This document shows, one piece after another, positions 1 through 8,637 of a stretch of 64,000 nt of DNA. This DNA is from Neptuniibacter victor (GTDB lineage: Bacteria > Pseudomonadota > Gammaproteobacteria > Pseudomonadales > Balneatricaceae), in NCBI GenBank assembly GCA_027943745.1, contig AP025763.1, forward strand, positions 930,001 to 994,000. The letters are read 5' to 3'. The notes under the pieces are model-generated. The model ran no database searches. It saw nothing but the letters and a program-made list of their open reading frames with translations, and had not been told where the DNA came from. Within the stretch, counting starts at the first letter, position 1. The number at the start of each line of letters is the position of its first letter. Made by a program: the position numbers and the translations under genes.

Positions 1-53
1 AAATCGGTTATTTTTTTTGCAGCGGTCTACTGGGGTCATCGTAATGCTAAAAC

Positions 54-62
54 TGGTATGAT
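54..62 (+). promoter_or_regulatory. Candidate extended -10 promoter for mpl
   Basis: The string TGGTATGAT at 54-62 has the TGn extension and five of six bases of a sigma-70 -10 box. No convincing -35 lies 16-18 bases upstream, as is tolerated for extended -10 promoters. It sits about 55 bases before the mpl start. The first 115 bases hold no other recognisable feature. Confidence 0.35.
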
Positions 63-115
63 AGTGCGATAGAAAAGTTTAGTTGTTTTGTTATCAATGA
101 ACCGGAGTTTGTGCG

Positions 116-1483
116 TTGCATATTCACATTTTAGGCATCTGTGGGACCTTTATGGGGTCTTTGGCAATATTGGCAAAGCAGTTGGGGCATCGGGTTACTG
201 GATCGGATCAGAATGTTTACCCGCCAATGAGTACACAGCTGGAATCTCAAGGGATTGAGTTGATTCAGGGCTATGATCCTGAACAGTTTAATCCAGAGCC
301 AGACCTGATTGTGGTGGGTAATGCCATGTCTCGAGGAAATCCCGCTATCGAGTACATGTTGAATAAGGGGTTAAATTACACCTCTGGCCCTCAATGGTTA
401 TCTGAACACCTGTTAAAAGACAAATGGGTACTTGCTGTGGCGGGCACGCACGGGAAAACGACAACCTCTACGATGTTAGCGTGGATTTTAGATCATGCGG
501 GTATGCAGCCGGGCTTTTTGATTGGAGGAGTACCGCTAGACTTTGGTGTTTCTGCTCGCGTTGGTGAATCACCCTTCTTTGTTATTGAGGCGGATGAGTA
601 CGATACGGCATTTTTTGATAAGCGTTCGAAATTTGTGCATTACCATCCTCGCACGTTGGTAATGAATAACCTTGAGTACGATCATGCAGATATTTTTCCC
701 GATTTAGAGGCTATTCAGAGACAGTTTCACCATGTTGTAAGGATCGTACCGGAGAATGGGCAAATAATTTTTCCACAAGGGGAAGATGCTCTAGATCAGG
801 TTATCGATATGGGGGTTTGGAGTGATGTTTCGCGAACGGCTATCAATGCACCAGAGAGCGAGTGTGAGTGGCAAGCCGTGTTGTTAAATGAAGATGGTAC
901 GCGCTTCGAAGTATTGCATAACGGCGTAGCTGCTGGTGTGGTCTCTTGGGCGATGACAGGAAAGCATAATGTTTATAATGGTCTTGCAGCTATTGCTGCC
1001 TCTCGAAATGTGGGTGTTCAGCCCCATCATGCCATTGAAGCATTAAATGAGTTTGCTGGCGTGAAACGTCGTATGGAGCTGATTGGTACGGTCAATGGCA
1101 TAAAGGTCTATGACGATTTTGCCCATCATCCGACAGCCATTGAAACGACCTTGCAAGGTATTCGAGCGCAGGTGGGGGCGCAGAAGGTTGTTGCGGTTAT
1201 TGAACCGCGTTCAAATACGATGCGTCTCGGCACTCATCAAGCATTATTGGCTGAGTCTGTAACGAACGCGGATGCTGTTTATTGGTATCAGCCCAAAGGA
1301 ATGGACTGGTCGTTACAAAATATTGTCGAGAAAAGTACAGTTCCTTCTGCGGTTTACTCCGAGACCGAAGCATTAATCGATGATTTGAAAAAGGATTTAG
1401 ACGCTGATTGTCACGTGGTGATCATGAGTAATGGTGGTTTTGATGGAATCCATAAGCGTTTACTGACGGCATTGGAGGCATAG
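116..1483 (+). CDS. mpl: UDP-N-acetylmuramate:L-alanyl-gamma-D-glutamyl-meso-DAP ligase
   Basis: Mpl re-attaches the recycled murein tripeptide L-Ala-gamma-D-Glu-mDAP to UDP-MurNAc with ATP in the cytoplasm, feeding peptidoglycan synthesis. The 455-residue length matches E. coli Mpl (457). The N-terminal motif HILGICGTFMG is diagnostic for Mpl versus MurC, and the Mur-ligase ATP-binding loop GTHGKTTT is at residues 110-117; further typical stretches are EADEYDTAFFDKR, YDDFAHHPTAI and EPRSNTMR. The start is a TTG at 116 with GGAG about 9 bases upstream; the next in-frame codons upstream are not starts, and the N-terminus aligns with the family. ubiX follows after 4 bases, so the two are probably cotranscribed. 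Confidence 0.95.
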   Translation: MHIHILGICGTFMGSLAILAKQLGHRVTGSDQNVYPPMSTQLESQGIELIQGYDPEQFNPEPDLIVVGNAMSRGNPAIEYMLNKGLNYTSGPQWLSEHLLKDKWVLAVAGTHGKTTTSTMLAWILDHAGMQPGFLIGGVPLDFGVSARVGESPFFVIEADEYDTAFFDKRSKFVHYHPRTLVMNNLEYDHADIFPDLEAIQRQFHHVVRIVPENGQIIFPQGEDALDQVIDMGVWSDVSRTAINAPESECEWQAVLLNEDGTRFEVLHNGVAAGVVSWAMTGKHNVYNGLAAIAASRNVGVQPHHAIEALNEFAGVKRRMELIGTVNGIKVYDDFAHHPTAIETTLQGIRAQVGAQKVVAVIEPRSNTMRLGTHQALLAESVTNADAVYWYQPKGMDWSLQNIVEKSTVPSAVYSETEALIDDLKKDLDADCHVVIMSNGGFDGIHKRLLTALEA

Positions 1484-1487
1484 TTAG

Positions 1488-2099
1488 ATGAGAGAAACCG
1501 TATCTTTAGCGTTGACGGGAGCATCGGGTGCACAATACGGGTTGCGTTTGTTGCAATGCTTATTGATGGCGGATAAGCAGGTATTTGTCATGATCTCTCG
1601 TGCCGCACAAATTGTCATAAACACAGAAACTGATCTCAAATTGCCGGGTACGCCGTCAGAGCAGGAAGCGTTTCTCGCGCAGTTATATTCTGCGAAAGAG
1701 GGGCAGTTGCGGGTATTTGGTCGAGAGCAATGGATGGCTCCGGTGGCTTCAGGGTCGGGCGCGCCGAGTAAAATGGTTGTTTGCCCATGTAGTACTGGAT
1801 CGCTTTCAGCTATAGCGACAGGGGCAAGCAATAACTTAATTGAGCGTGCTGCAGACGTAGCGCTAAAGGAGAGAAGGCAGTTAATTTTAGTGCCTCGAGA
1901 GGCTCCTTATTCAGAGATCCATTTAGAACATATGCTAAAGCTAACGCGAATGGGAGCCGTTGTGATTCCAGCGAGTCCCGGCTTTTATAATAAGCCAACG
2001 ACGGTTGAAGAGATGGTGGATTTTGTTGTTGCACGAATTTTGAATCAATTAAATATTGAACAGGCGTTGATGCCGCGTTGGGGTGATGACTTAATTTAG
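1488..2099 (+). CDS. ubiX: Flavin prenyltransferase UbiX
   Basis: UbiX joins dimethylallyl phosphate to reduced FMN, producing prenyl-FMN, the cofactor of the decarboxylase UbiD in ubiquinone synthesis. The 203-residue product has the glycine-rich N-terminal flavin-binding motif GASGAQYG (about residues 11-18), the central [14 protein letters not shown] segment and the late [17 protein letters not shown] region found in the family. GGAGG lies about 10 bases before the ATG, inside the 3' end of mpl. No ubiD is adjacent in this window. An overlapping open frame on the other strand is a shadow. Confidence 0.93.
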   Translation: MRETVSLALTGASGAQYGLRLLQCLLMADKQVFVMISRAAQIVINTETDLKLPGTPSEQEAFLAQLYSAKEGQLRVFGREQWMAPVASGSGAPSKMVVCPCSTGSLSAIATGASNNLIERAADVALKERRQLILVPREAPYSEIHLEHMLKLTRMGAVVIPASPGFYNKPTTVEEMVDFVVARILNQLNIEQALMPRWGDDLI

Positions 2100-2200
2100 A
2101 GTCATCCTGATGAAATCGTGGCGTGACAAGAGTAGAATCCGCACCGGTTAGCTATTAATGCCTTTCCTTTTTATTTTCTTAGCTTAAGCGAATTGATTTC

Positions 2201-2884
2201 ATGTCAAAAATTTTAGCTTTAGATACGTCTACAGATGCTTGCTCTGTCGCGTTGAGTGTTGACGGAGCGGTTCGAGAGGATTTCCGAATCATTCCTAGAC
2301 AGCATACTCAGCAATTACTGCCTATGGTAGAAGCTATGCTTGCTGAGGCTGGTTTGTCAGTCTCTAGTTTGGATGCTGTTGCTTTTGGACGGGGGCCTGG
2401 GTCATTTGCGGGTATTAGGATCGCCACGGGTGTTGCACAAGGTTTAGCTTATGGCGCCGATCTGCCGGTGTTGCCTATTTCGACATTAGAAGCATTAGCT
2501 GTAGCCGCAGCTGAAAAGGAGGGAGCAACAAATGTTGTGACCGCCTTAGATGCGCGTATGAATGAAATTTATGTAGCAAGTTATGCGATGGAAGATGGCT
2601 TGCCTATAACTGAGCTGAGTGAACAGGTAAGTGCGCCTGGCGCTCTTCAGCTTCAAGGTGAAGGCTATTTAGCAGTCGGTAGTGGATGGCGTTACATTGA
2701 TGATATGCCAGAAGAAACCAAACGCTCTGTCGTTGTAAGTTCTGAAATCTATTATCCATCCTCTTCGGCGATGCTAGCGTTAGCCGCTGTTGCATGGGGC
2801 CGAGGAGATGCAATATCTCCAGAACTTGCTTTACCTGTTTATCTCCGCGACGAAGTCGCTTGGAAAAAGAAGGATCAGCAATAA
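2201..2884 (+). CDS. tsaB: tRNA threonylcarbamoyladenosine biosynthesis protein TsaB
   Basis: TsaB is the non-catalytic ASKHA-fold partner that binds TsaD and TsaE to transfer threonylcarbamoyl to A37 of ANN-decoding tRNAs. The 227-residue product begins with the family's ILALDTSTDACSVAL nucleotide-binding-like strand and has the GRGPGSFAGIRIATGVAQGLA segment typical of TsaB (about residues 64-84). Length is the usual one. The 101 bases before it contain no strong promoter that I can defend. The uppP start codon follows its TAA directly, which suggests translational coupling. Confidence 0.93.
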   Translation: MSKILALDTSTDACSVALSVDGAVREDFRIIPRQHTQQLLPMVEAMLAEAGLSVSSLDAVAFGRGPGSFAGIRIATGVAQGLAYGADLPVLPISTLEALAVAAAEKEGATNVVTALDARMNEIYVASYAMEDGLPITELSEQVSAPGALQLQGEGYLAVGSGWRYIDDMPEETKRSVVVSSEIYYPSSSAMLALAAVAWGRGDAISPELALPVYLRDEVAWKKKDQQ

Positions 2885-3688
2885 ATGGAACTTTTTCAGG
2901 TCATAATTTTGGCCTTACTTCAGGGATTGACGGAATTTCTACCGATTAGTAGTTCTGCTCACCTTATTTTGCCATCGCAACTTTTTGGTTGGCCGGATCA
3001 GGGGTTGGCGTTTGATGTGGGTGTGCATGTGGGCACCTTGCTGGCAGTGGTTGCTTATTTTCGTAAGGATCTTTTTGTTATGCTTAATGCATGGCTTGCT
3101 AGCTTTAGGGGTGGTCGTAGCGATGATGCTAATCTGGCGTGGTTGACTATTATTGCGACAATTCCTGCATTGATCACAGGCTTGGTATTAAACGACTTTA
3201 TTGACCATAACCTCCGTTCTATTTTGGTAATTGCGGGTACAACGCTTATATTTGGCGCGGTTCTTTGCTGGGCAGATCTGTTTCGAGTCGAAACTAAAAA
3301 TATTACTGATTTAACGTTTAAGGACGCGTTGGTTGTTGGTTGCGCGCAAGCGATCGCGTTGATACCAGGGACTTCTAGAAGCGGGATAACTATTTCAGCT
3401 GCATTGATGTTGGGGTTTGAGCGACAGGCCGCCGCCCGTTTTTCGTTTTTGCTTTCTATTCCTGTTATTTTGGGAGCAGGCCTCATTAAAGGGTTGGATC
3501 TGTATGCGCAGGGCGATAGTGCCCCTTGGGCGATGGTTGCTTTGGGTACCCTTATTGCCGGTATTAGCGCATTTAGTTGTATTCATTTTTTCTTAAAATG
3601 GCTTGATAAGATCGGTATGCAACCCTTTGTTGTTTATCGTATGATTCTGGGCGCTTTTCTATTATTACTGTGGTTCACCACAGGGTAA
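2885..3688 (+). CDS. uppP: Undecaprenyl-diphosphatase (BacA/UppP)
   Basis: This inner-membrane enzyme removes a phosphate from undecaprenyl diphosphate to recycle the lipid carrier for peptidoglycan and other envelope polymers; its overexpression gives bacitracin resistance. The 267-residue protein is hydrophobic throughout and carries both family signatures: GLTEFLPISSSAHL near residues 14-27 and PGTSRSG near 160-167, which hold the catalytic Glu, Ser, His and Arg residues. The ATG abuts the tsaB stop codon. With mpl upstream, the cluster has a cell-wall recycling flavour. Confidence 0.95.
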   Translation: MELFQVIILALLQGLTEFLPISSSAHLILPSQLFGWPDQGLAFDVGVHVGTLLAVVAYFRKDLFVMLNAWLASFRGGRSDDANLAWLTIIATIPALITGLVLNDFIDHNLRSILVIAGTTLIFGAVLCWADLFRVETKNITDLTFKDALVVGCAQAIALIPGTSRSGITISAALMLGFERQAAARFSFLLSIPVILGAGLIKGLDLYAQGDSAPWAMVALGTLIAGISAFSCIHFFLKWLDKIGMQPFVVYRMILGAFLLLLWFTTG

Positions 3689-3703
3689 TTGTTGGAACTC
3701 TCT

Positions 3704-4531
3704 ATGTCTGTTACTTCTTTGAATCATGCTATTACATCTCAATACCCTGACGGGGTGATTGCAATCATTGCAATGGATAGAGCTTCAGTGGAGCGGACAG
3801 CGTTATTAGCTGAACGGTTGTCGTTACCTGTGATCGTTGAGAAGCAACGCTCTGATTTTGATTTGCTTTTACAGGTGTCTGAGCTTGGGGTCTCTTTGCA
3901 GCCGACAGGTAAGAAAGCTCCGGGGGCAACTTCTGCAGATTTTGTGTCAGGTGCTGTAGCTCACCGTCGTCAGTTTGGTGGCGGGAAGGGGCAGATGATT
4001 GCAAAAGCGGTTGGATTAAAAGGAAGTATAAAACCAACGGTATTAGATGCGACCGCCGGCCTTGGTAAAGATGCATTTGTCTTAGCAACGCTTGGTTGCG
4101 AAATGACGCTACTAGAACGCTCGCCCATCATTCACTTGCTGTTGGAGGATGGACTATATCGTGGCTCGTTCTCTATTGATGTTATGGATATTATCCAGCG
4201 TATGACTTTGCATCACGCTAACAGTATCGAATGGATGACAGAGCAGTCAGAGGCGGGACAAAGCTTTCAGGTAGTCTATCTGGATCCGATGTTTCCACAT
4301 AATGATAAAAGTGCGCTAGTAAAAAAAGAGATGCGCTGCTTTCGGCCGATTGTTGGTGATGATCTTGATGCTGATCAATTGCTAGATGCAGCCTTGGCCA
4401 TAGCGGAAAATCGCGTTGTCGTTAAGCGCCCAAGAAAAGCCCCTTTTTTAGCTGACAGAAAACCTTCTCTTCAGTTTGAGGGAAAGTCCAGTCGCTACGA
4501 TATATACACATTGAAAAAGCTCGAAAATTAG
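3704..4531 (+). CDS. rsmJ: 16S rRNA (guanine1516-N2)-methyltransferase RsmJ
   Basis: RsmJ methylates G1516 of 16S rRNA using S-adenosylmethionine. The SAM-binding motif I is DATAGLGKDAFVLATLG, followed by the acidic LLERS strand end, and the catalytic-type motif VVYLDPMFPH lies about 70 residues later; both are characteristic of RsmJ. I start at the ATG 3704 (275 residues), with GGA 7 bases upstream; an in-frame TTG directly after the uppP stop would add five residues with no ribosome-binding site. The gene overlaps nothing and ends a rightward five-gene run facing plsB. Confidence 0.92.
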   Translation: MSVTSLNHAITSQYPDGVIAIIAMDRASVERTALLAERLSLPVIVEKQRSDFDLLLQVSELGVSLQPTGKKAPGATSADFVSGAVAHRRQFGGGKGQMIAKAVGLKGSIKPTVLDATAGLGKDAFVLATLGCEMTLLERSPIIHLLLEDGLYRGSFSIDVMDIIQRMTLHHANSIEWMTEQSEAGQSFQVVYLDPMFPHNDKSALVKKEMRCFRPIVGDDLDADQLLDAALAIAENRVVVKRPRKAPFLADRKPSLQFEGKSSRYDIYTLKKLEN

Positions 4532-4602
4532 GTCCTCTCCCCAAAAAACAATGATCCCTGCTTTGTAAGCTATCTGTGCTTTTGCGGTTTATCACAACCA
4601 GC

Positions 4603-6909
4603 CTATTTTAGCTTAGAGTCAACTAACGAGATCATATGCGGTTTTAGTATCTTTGTTGCTTGCGCGAAGAGTGAGTTTGCATCAAAGCTACAGGTTAATC
4701 TGCTTTCATCCTTTTTGATGTATTCAAGTTCGCTCAATTGCTCAATAAAAGATTCTAGCACTCTTCGGTCTTTGTATTCGGGTGTGCTATAGCCATATTC
4801 TTTATGAATATGTTCGGCAATGTTTTGGCTGATCTCGATTAAGTCGTCGTTACTGATTTCGTCATATCGTGCTAATACGCGTAGTACGATGTAGTAACGC
4901 AGCAGGATAGGTTCGGCGGTCAGAATCAATGTATTAACTAATGCGTTGGATGTAGTCTTCCAGCCATTGTTGCCGTTGTCTTCAAGTAAATTTTGCGCCA
5001 GTAACGTTTCACGAGTCGCGCGTAGAACTTCTGTAAGTTCATCCTCTTTCCAACCTAAGAACAGCTCAGATTGTATAAACGGATAGATCATACGGATAGT
5101 GCGGTTTATATTTTGTGCTTTAGCGTTCGGCAGTCGATGAGCCAGTAGTAGATACATGCAAGGCAAAATAAGCATATGTTGAATGTTGTTGCGATAGACA
5201 CACATCTCTTGTGCTTGCTCTTGGCTTAATTCTATTAGGTTCAATTTTTGATTAAGCTGGCCCATCTCTGCCGCTTCATTTATCCAGTCAGAGGGTTTGC
5301 CTTCCGGTGTTAATGGGCAGTGAGGGGTTAAATGTTTTAGCAGATTGAGTAATCGTGAGCTTTTATCGCTAAGTTCAGCGATTGATTGCAGCTGACTGCC
5401 ACCGAGTAAACAGGTGGCAAGAAGGCTGCTTTGAGTAATCCCTGACGCTTGGTTTATCCGGATCATCACTTTAGAAGCGACAGCGCGAACATCATCTCTA
5501 AGAGGGATATTGTTATCGGTGTGTTCCTCCAAAAGAACGGGTTCTCCGAAGCTTAACAGGGTATCGCCAAAGTTTTCACGTAGAATGCTGAGGGTGCTGA
5601 ATGTATCCGCAACAGATTCTTTTTGTTTTTGGTTTCCTGCGAGCTCTTGTCTGTAGCTTTTGCTTTCGACCAATCGATCGTACCCAACCCAGATAGGGAT
5701 GAGGGCAACCGGTTTTTGAGGATTTTCTCTATAAGACTCGATACTCATCGATAGGAGCCCGGTCTTTGCAGGTAGCAATCTGCCTGTTCTGCTCCGTCCA
5801 CCTTCAATGAAGTACTCGAGTGAGTGGCCTCTATGAGTCATCTGTTCAAGGTAAACTTTATACAAGCAGGTATAAAGTGGGTCACCATGAAATTGACGGC
5901 GCATAAAAATGGCTCCGCCCCGTTTTAGTATCGAGCCAATAATAGGAATGTTTAGGTTTTCGCCAGCGGCTACATGCGGAATCATCAGTCCATGACGATA
6001 GAGCGCCCAAGACAATAATAAGTAGTCCATGTGGCTGCGGTGACAGGGTAAATAGATAAGCTGGTGGCTTTTAGCAATATCCTGAACTTTATCAATATTA
6101 TGGATGCGGACATCACGGTATAAGCGCTCCCAAAGCCAATTGAGGATCGGGTCTAGTAGGCGAGCTGTTGTGGGGCTGAAGTTCGCCGCAATCTTATCGA
6201 GGTTGCGTACGCAGTGTCTCTCTATGCGATGCCTACTTGTGCCTCGTTCTTTCGCTTGCTCATCAATTGCTTGTTGTACTTCAGGGTGATTAAGCACAAG
6301 GTTGATCAGCGTTCGGCGATGGGATAGGTCAGGTCCAATAATCGATTGGCGAATAATGGTAAAGTGAGTGCGAAGTATTCGTGATGCCTTCCGGGCAACA
6401 GCTTCCGAGCTATCATCGTCTGTTAGCTCTTTTAAAATAAGCGGTTTGTCTATTCTAACGAGGGTTTGACGGCCATTGACCAGTAATTGGAAAAAGCTGC
6501 CTAAAACGCCTGCCTTATGCCACGTTTCAGCGTATAAAATGTTTAGCCATGATTTCTCTCTATTAGGAAGTCGACCGTGAAAAATCGCAACAGGCACAAT
6601 GAGAATGTTCAAGTTTGTGTTGCTGGTTTGGGTATTAATAAGATCGATTAAAACTTCACGGAGAGGGGCAAGACCTTTAGAGTCGGCTAGCAGGATTTGA
6701 TTATCATTGATCGTTCTCTGCTGTTTACGAAGCAGGTTTTTAAGCAGTAATTTGTGACTGAGCCTATCTGACTCAAGGATATAGTAGACCTGATCTGAGG
6801 GGGATGAGGCAGGCAGTAACTGTTGTGGGTTAACTAGCTTCGGACGGGTGACTAAGTTTACAAATGCGCCCCCTAGAGCGTGAATTGTCCGCTGTATCAA
6901 TGAGATCAT
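4603..6909 (-). CDS. plsB: Glycerol-3-phosphate 1-O-acyltransferase PlsB
   Basis: PlsB acylates sn-glycerol-3-phosphate at position 1 with acyl-CoA or acyl-ACP, the first step of phospholipid synthesis, at the inner membrane. The 768-residue product is near the E. coli size (807). The four glycerolipid acyltransferase motifs are visible: HRSHMD at 290-295 (the HX4D catalytic pair), GGAIFMRR, FIEGGRSRTGR and VALIPIWVGYDR. The gene is downstream of slyX with 12 bases between them, so the two are likely cotranscribed leftward. No clear terminator is seen in the 71 bases before the convergent rsmJ. Confidence 0.95.
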   Translation of the reverse strand: MISLIQRTIHALGGAFVNLVTRPKLVNPQQLLPASSPSDQVYYILESDRLSHKLLLKNLLRKQQRTINDNQILLADSKGLAPLREVLIDLINTQTSNTNLNILIVPVAIFHGRLPNREKSWLNILYAETWHKAGVLGSFFQLLVNGRQTLVRIDKPLILKELTDDDSSEAVARKASRILRTHFTIIRQSIIGPDLSHRRTLINLVLNHPEVQQAIDEQAKERGTSRHRIERHCVRNLDKIAANFSPTTARLLDPILNWLWERLYRDVRIHNIDKVQDIAKSHQLIYLPCHRSHMDYLLLSWALYRHGLMIPHVAAGENLNIPIIGSILKRGGAIFMRRQFHGDPLYTCLYKVYLEQMTHRGHSLEYFIEGGRSRTGRLLPAKTGLLSMSIESYRENPQKPVALIPIWVGYDRLVESKSYRQELAGNQKQKESVADTFSTLSILRENFGDTLLSFGEPVLLEEHTDNNIPLRDDVRAVASKVMIRINQASGITQSSLLATCLLGGSQLQSIAELSDKSSRLLNLLKHLTPHCPLTPEGKPSDWINEAAEMGQLNQKLNLIELSQEQAQEMCVYRNNIQHMLILPCMYLLLAHRLPNAKAQNINRTIRMIYPFIQSELFLGWKEDELTEVLRATRETLLAQNLLEDNGNNGWKTTSNALVNTLILTAEPILLRYYIVLRVLARYDEISNDDLIEISQNIAEHIHKEYGYSTPEYKDRRVLESFIEQLSELEYIKKDESRLTCSFDANSLFAQATKILKPHMISLVDSKLK

Positions 6910-6921
6910 AAACCGCTTACC

Positions 6922-7134
6922 TTAGTAATGGGGAGGAGGGGGTTCGTCCTCAGGCCTGCTGCTTGGCACATCATTTGTTAAGTTTTTAACTTGTTGGTTA
7001 AAAATTTTCATCATACGAGTGAGTTTTTGAATCTCTAACTCTTGAGTGGAAACAATATGATTCAATTTATCTAGCGTATCTTCCTGAAATGCAACACGTG
7101 TTTCTAATTCATCTATTCGTTCTTGTTCGGTCAT
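6922..7134 (-). CDS. slyX: SlyX family protein
   Basis: This is a 70-residue coiled-coil protein of unknown function. It matches the SlyX family in length, in heptad-like sequence through residues 3-50 (ELETRVAFQEDTLDKL) and in the conserved PPPPHY C-terminus. It is directly upstream of plsB on the same strand. The ATG complement is at 7132-7134. The family is widespread in gammaproteobacteria, but no biochemical role is established. Confidence 0.88.
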   Translation of the reverse strand: MTEQERIDELETRVAFQEDTLDKLNHIVSTQELEIQKLTRMMKIFNQQVKNLTNDVPSSRPEDEPPPPHY

Positions 7135-7235
7135 TTTTGTTTCCGCTTTTAACTACAACCTGTGTTTTAGCATAGTTTATCAGACCTGGATATTAAACGT
7201 ATGAGGGTTATTAGTCGCTTTATTGATATAAGCTA

Positions 7236-7264
7236 TTGAAAAAAATCATGAAATTAGATATACC
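7236..7264 (+). promoter_or_regulatory. Candidate promoter of the cold-shock-domain gene
   Basis: TTGAAA at 7236-7241 and TATACC at 7259-7264 are separated by 17 bases, giving five of six and four of six matches to sigma-70 boxes. This would leave a leader of roughly 70 bases, AT-rich and without a clear Shine-Dalgarno, before the ATG at 7339. Long AT-rich leaders are common in cold-shock mRNAs. The call rests on spacing and box similarity only. Confidence 0.3.
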
Positions 7265-7338
7265 TCTCTAGTTGGTGGGAATATTTGTTTATACCGCCAA
7301 TCCAAGTGCTTTTAATGTGATAAATGACAATATAATAA

Positions 7339-7785
7339 ATGAGGGTTAATCAGTTGATTCGTAGTCTGATTGTGAGTGCTATCGCCGCTGTGTTGGTGCC
7401 TGTTTTGTTGGGTTCGGTAGCTGGTATTGAAGTTGAGTTATCTAATATTGCTGCGTTAGCAGTTGTGTTTGTTGTGACATTTGCTGCATCTTTTTTTGCT
7501 GCGTCTGGAAACAATACTCAATCTGGGGCTTCTGCGTTTAATGGCGCTGAAGAAGAGTATATTGATGAAAATGACGATCGCGAACAGGGCACAGTAAAGT
7601 GGTTTAACGTGTCAAAAGGTTTCGGATTCATCACTCGTGGTGAAGATGACGATGTATTTGTTCATTTCCGCAATATCCGTGGTCGTGGCCACCGCTCTTT
7701 AGCGGAAGGTCAAAAGGTACGTTTCCACGTACGTGAAAGCGACAAAGGGTTGCAGGCAGAGGACGTTTCAGTCGTTCGCGACTAA
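7339..7785 (+). CDS. Membrane-anchored cold-shock-domain protein
   Basis: The 148-residue product has two parts. Residues about 6-30 and 34-56 are hydrophobic ([19 protein letters not shown] and [18 protein letters not shown]) and look like two transmembrane helices. An acidic linker ([13 protein letters not shown]) follows, then a cold-shock domain from about residue 83 with RNP1-like KGFGFI and RNP2-like DVFVHF nucleic-acid-binding motifs. The domain order predicts an RNA/ssDNA-binding domain held at the cytoplasmic face of the membrane. The ATG at 7339 lacks a good Shine-Dalgarno; the preceding in-frame ATG at 7324 is followed by a stop, so it is excluded. Confidence 0.85.
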   Translation: MRVNQLIRSLIVSAIAAVLVPVLLGSVAGIEVELSNIAALAVVFVVTFAASFFAASGNNTQSGASAFNGAEEEYIDENDDREQGTVKWFNVSKGFGFITRGEDDDVFVHFRNIRGRGHRSLAEGQKVRFHVRESDKGLQAEDVSVVRD

Positions 7786-7793
7786 AAACGTTT

Positions 7794-7819
7794 GGCGAGG
7801 TTGTACTATCAGCCTCGCC
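7794..7819. terminator. Bidirectional intrinsic terminator
   Basis: GGCGAGG (7794-7800) pairs with CCTCGCC (7813-7819) across a 12-base loop. T-rich sequence follows rightward (GTTATTCTT) and A-rich sequence precedes it (AAAAACGTTT), which becomes a U tract for leftward transcription. It separates the convergent cold-shock-domain gene and the DsbA-like gene. Confidence 0.75.
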
Positions 7820-7834
7820 GTTATTCTTCACACT

Positions 7835-8464
7835 TCAGTCGTTACTATCTATAGTCGTTACTGCCTTTTCAATCCTTCCTTCCAGTGTTTCCTTGTCACA
7901 ATAACCGTAGCTTAACGCTGAAATCTGTCCATTAGATTCGATAAAAAGACTGGGAAAGCCTTGCGCGCCAAGGGCGTAACCTTGTTTGATCTGTTGTTCT
8001 AGCTCCAATTGGGTATCAGGGTGTCGGAGCCTTTCTCTAAATAGATCTTTGTCTAATTTTATATCTTGGGCTAAATCTATGAGTAGATCGTTATTGGAAG
8101 GGTTTTTAGCCTTCAGGTAATAGCTCTCTTGGAGAAGGCTTATCATCTCTTCACCGGCACCAGGCATTAGCTGTTCTGCCGCTATGACTGCCCTGCAGGC
8201 TGGGTATGTACTCCGCCTAGGGGTGTTATTGGACCAAAAATCATGATTGAAAGTAGTGCCGGTGGCCTGTTCGATATGCTGCCATATGGATTGTAATTTT
8301 AACTGCATCTCTTCAGCCATGGTTTCATTGCTATCTGGCGCCAGCCCTCCCATAAGATAGGTCCAATCAAAATGAGGGTATTTATGTTTTAATGCACTTA
8401 TCGATGTGTTGAAAGCCCAACACCAGCTGCACATCGGATCCATAACGTAGATAAAGCGTGGCAT
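7835..8464 (-). CDS. Cytoplasmic DsbA-family thiol oxidoreductase
   Basis: The 209-residue protein has a thioredoxin-fold start (RFIYVMDPMCSWCWAF) with the CxxC active site CSWC at residues 12-15, a helical insertion, and a C-terminal cis-proline segment GAQGFPSLFIES. No signal peptide is present, so it is probably cytosolic, like the COG3531/FrnE-type DsbA relatives. The substrate is unknown. It is a single gene, divergent from the EamA transporter and convergent with the cold-shock-domain gene across a shared terminator. Confidence 0.85.
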   Translation of the reverse strand: MPRFIYVMDPMCSWCWAFNTSISALKHKYPHFDWTYLMGGLAPDSNETMAEEMQLKLQSIWQHIEQATGTTFNHDFWSNNTPRRSTYPACRAVIAAEQLMPGAGEEMISLLQESYYLKAKNPSNNDLLIDLAQDIKLDKDLFRERLRHPDTQLELEQQIKQGYALGAQGFPSLFIESNGQISALSYGYCDKETLEGRIEKAVTTIDSND

Positions 8465-8637
8465 TTAGGTTTCCTTTTCTGAAGAGGGCTGTTTTTAATA
8501 CAGGATAAATATGTCCCTGCTGAATTCAACGATGTTATAGATTTGATACAGCCTTATTAGTTCCCTTGTTTTTAATTTTTTTGCTGTATTCTTCGCCGGT
8601 TTAGATCTGTTTTAGTCTTGATAAGGAATTTTGACTT

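Noticed and set aside
1484-2034. Minus-strand frames opposite ubiX
   Set aside because: They lie wholly in the complement of a well-conserved gene and show no family signature.
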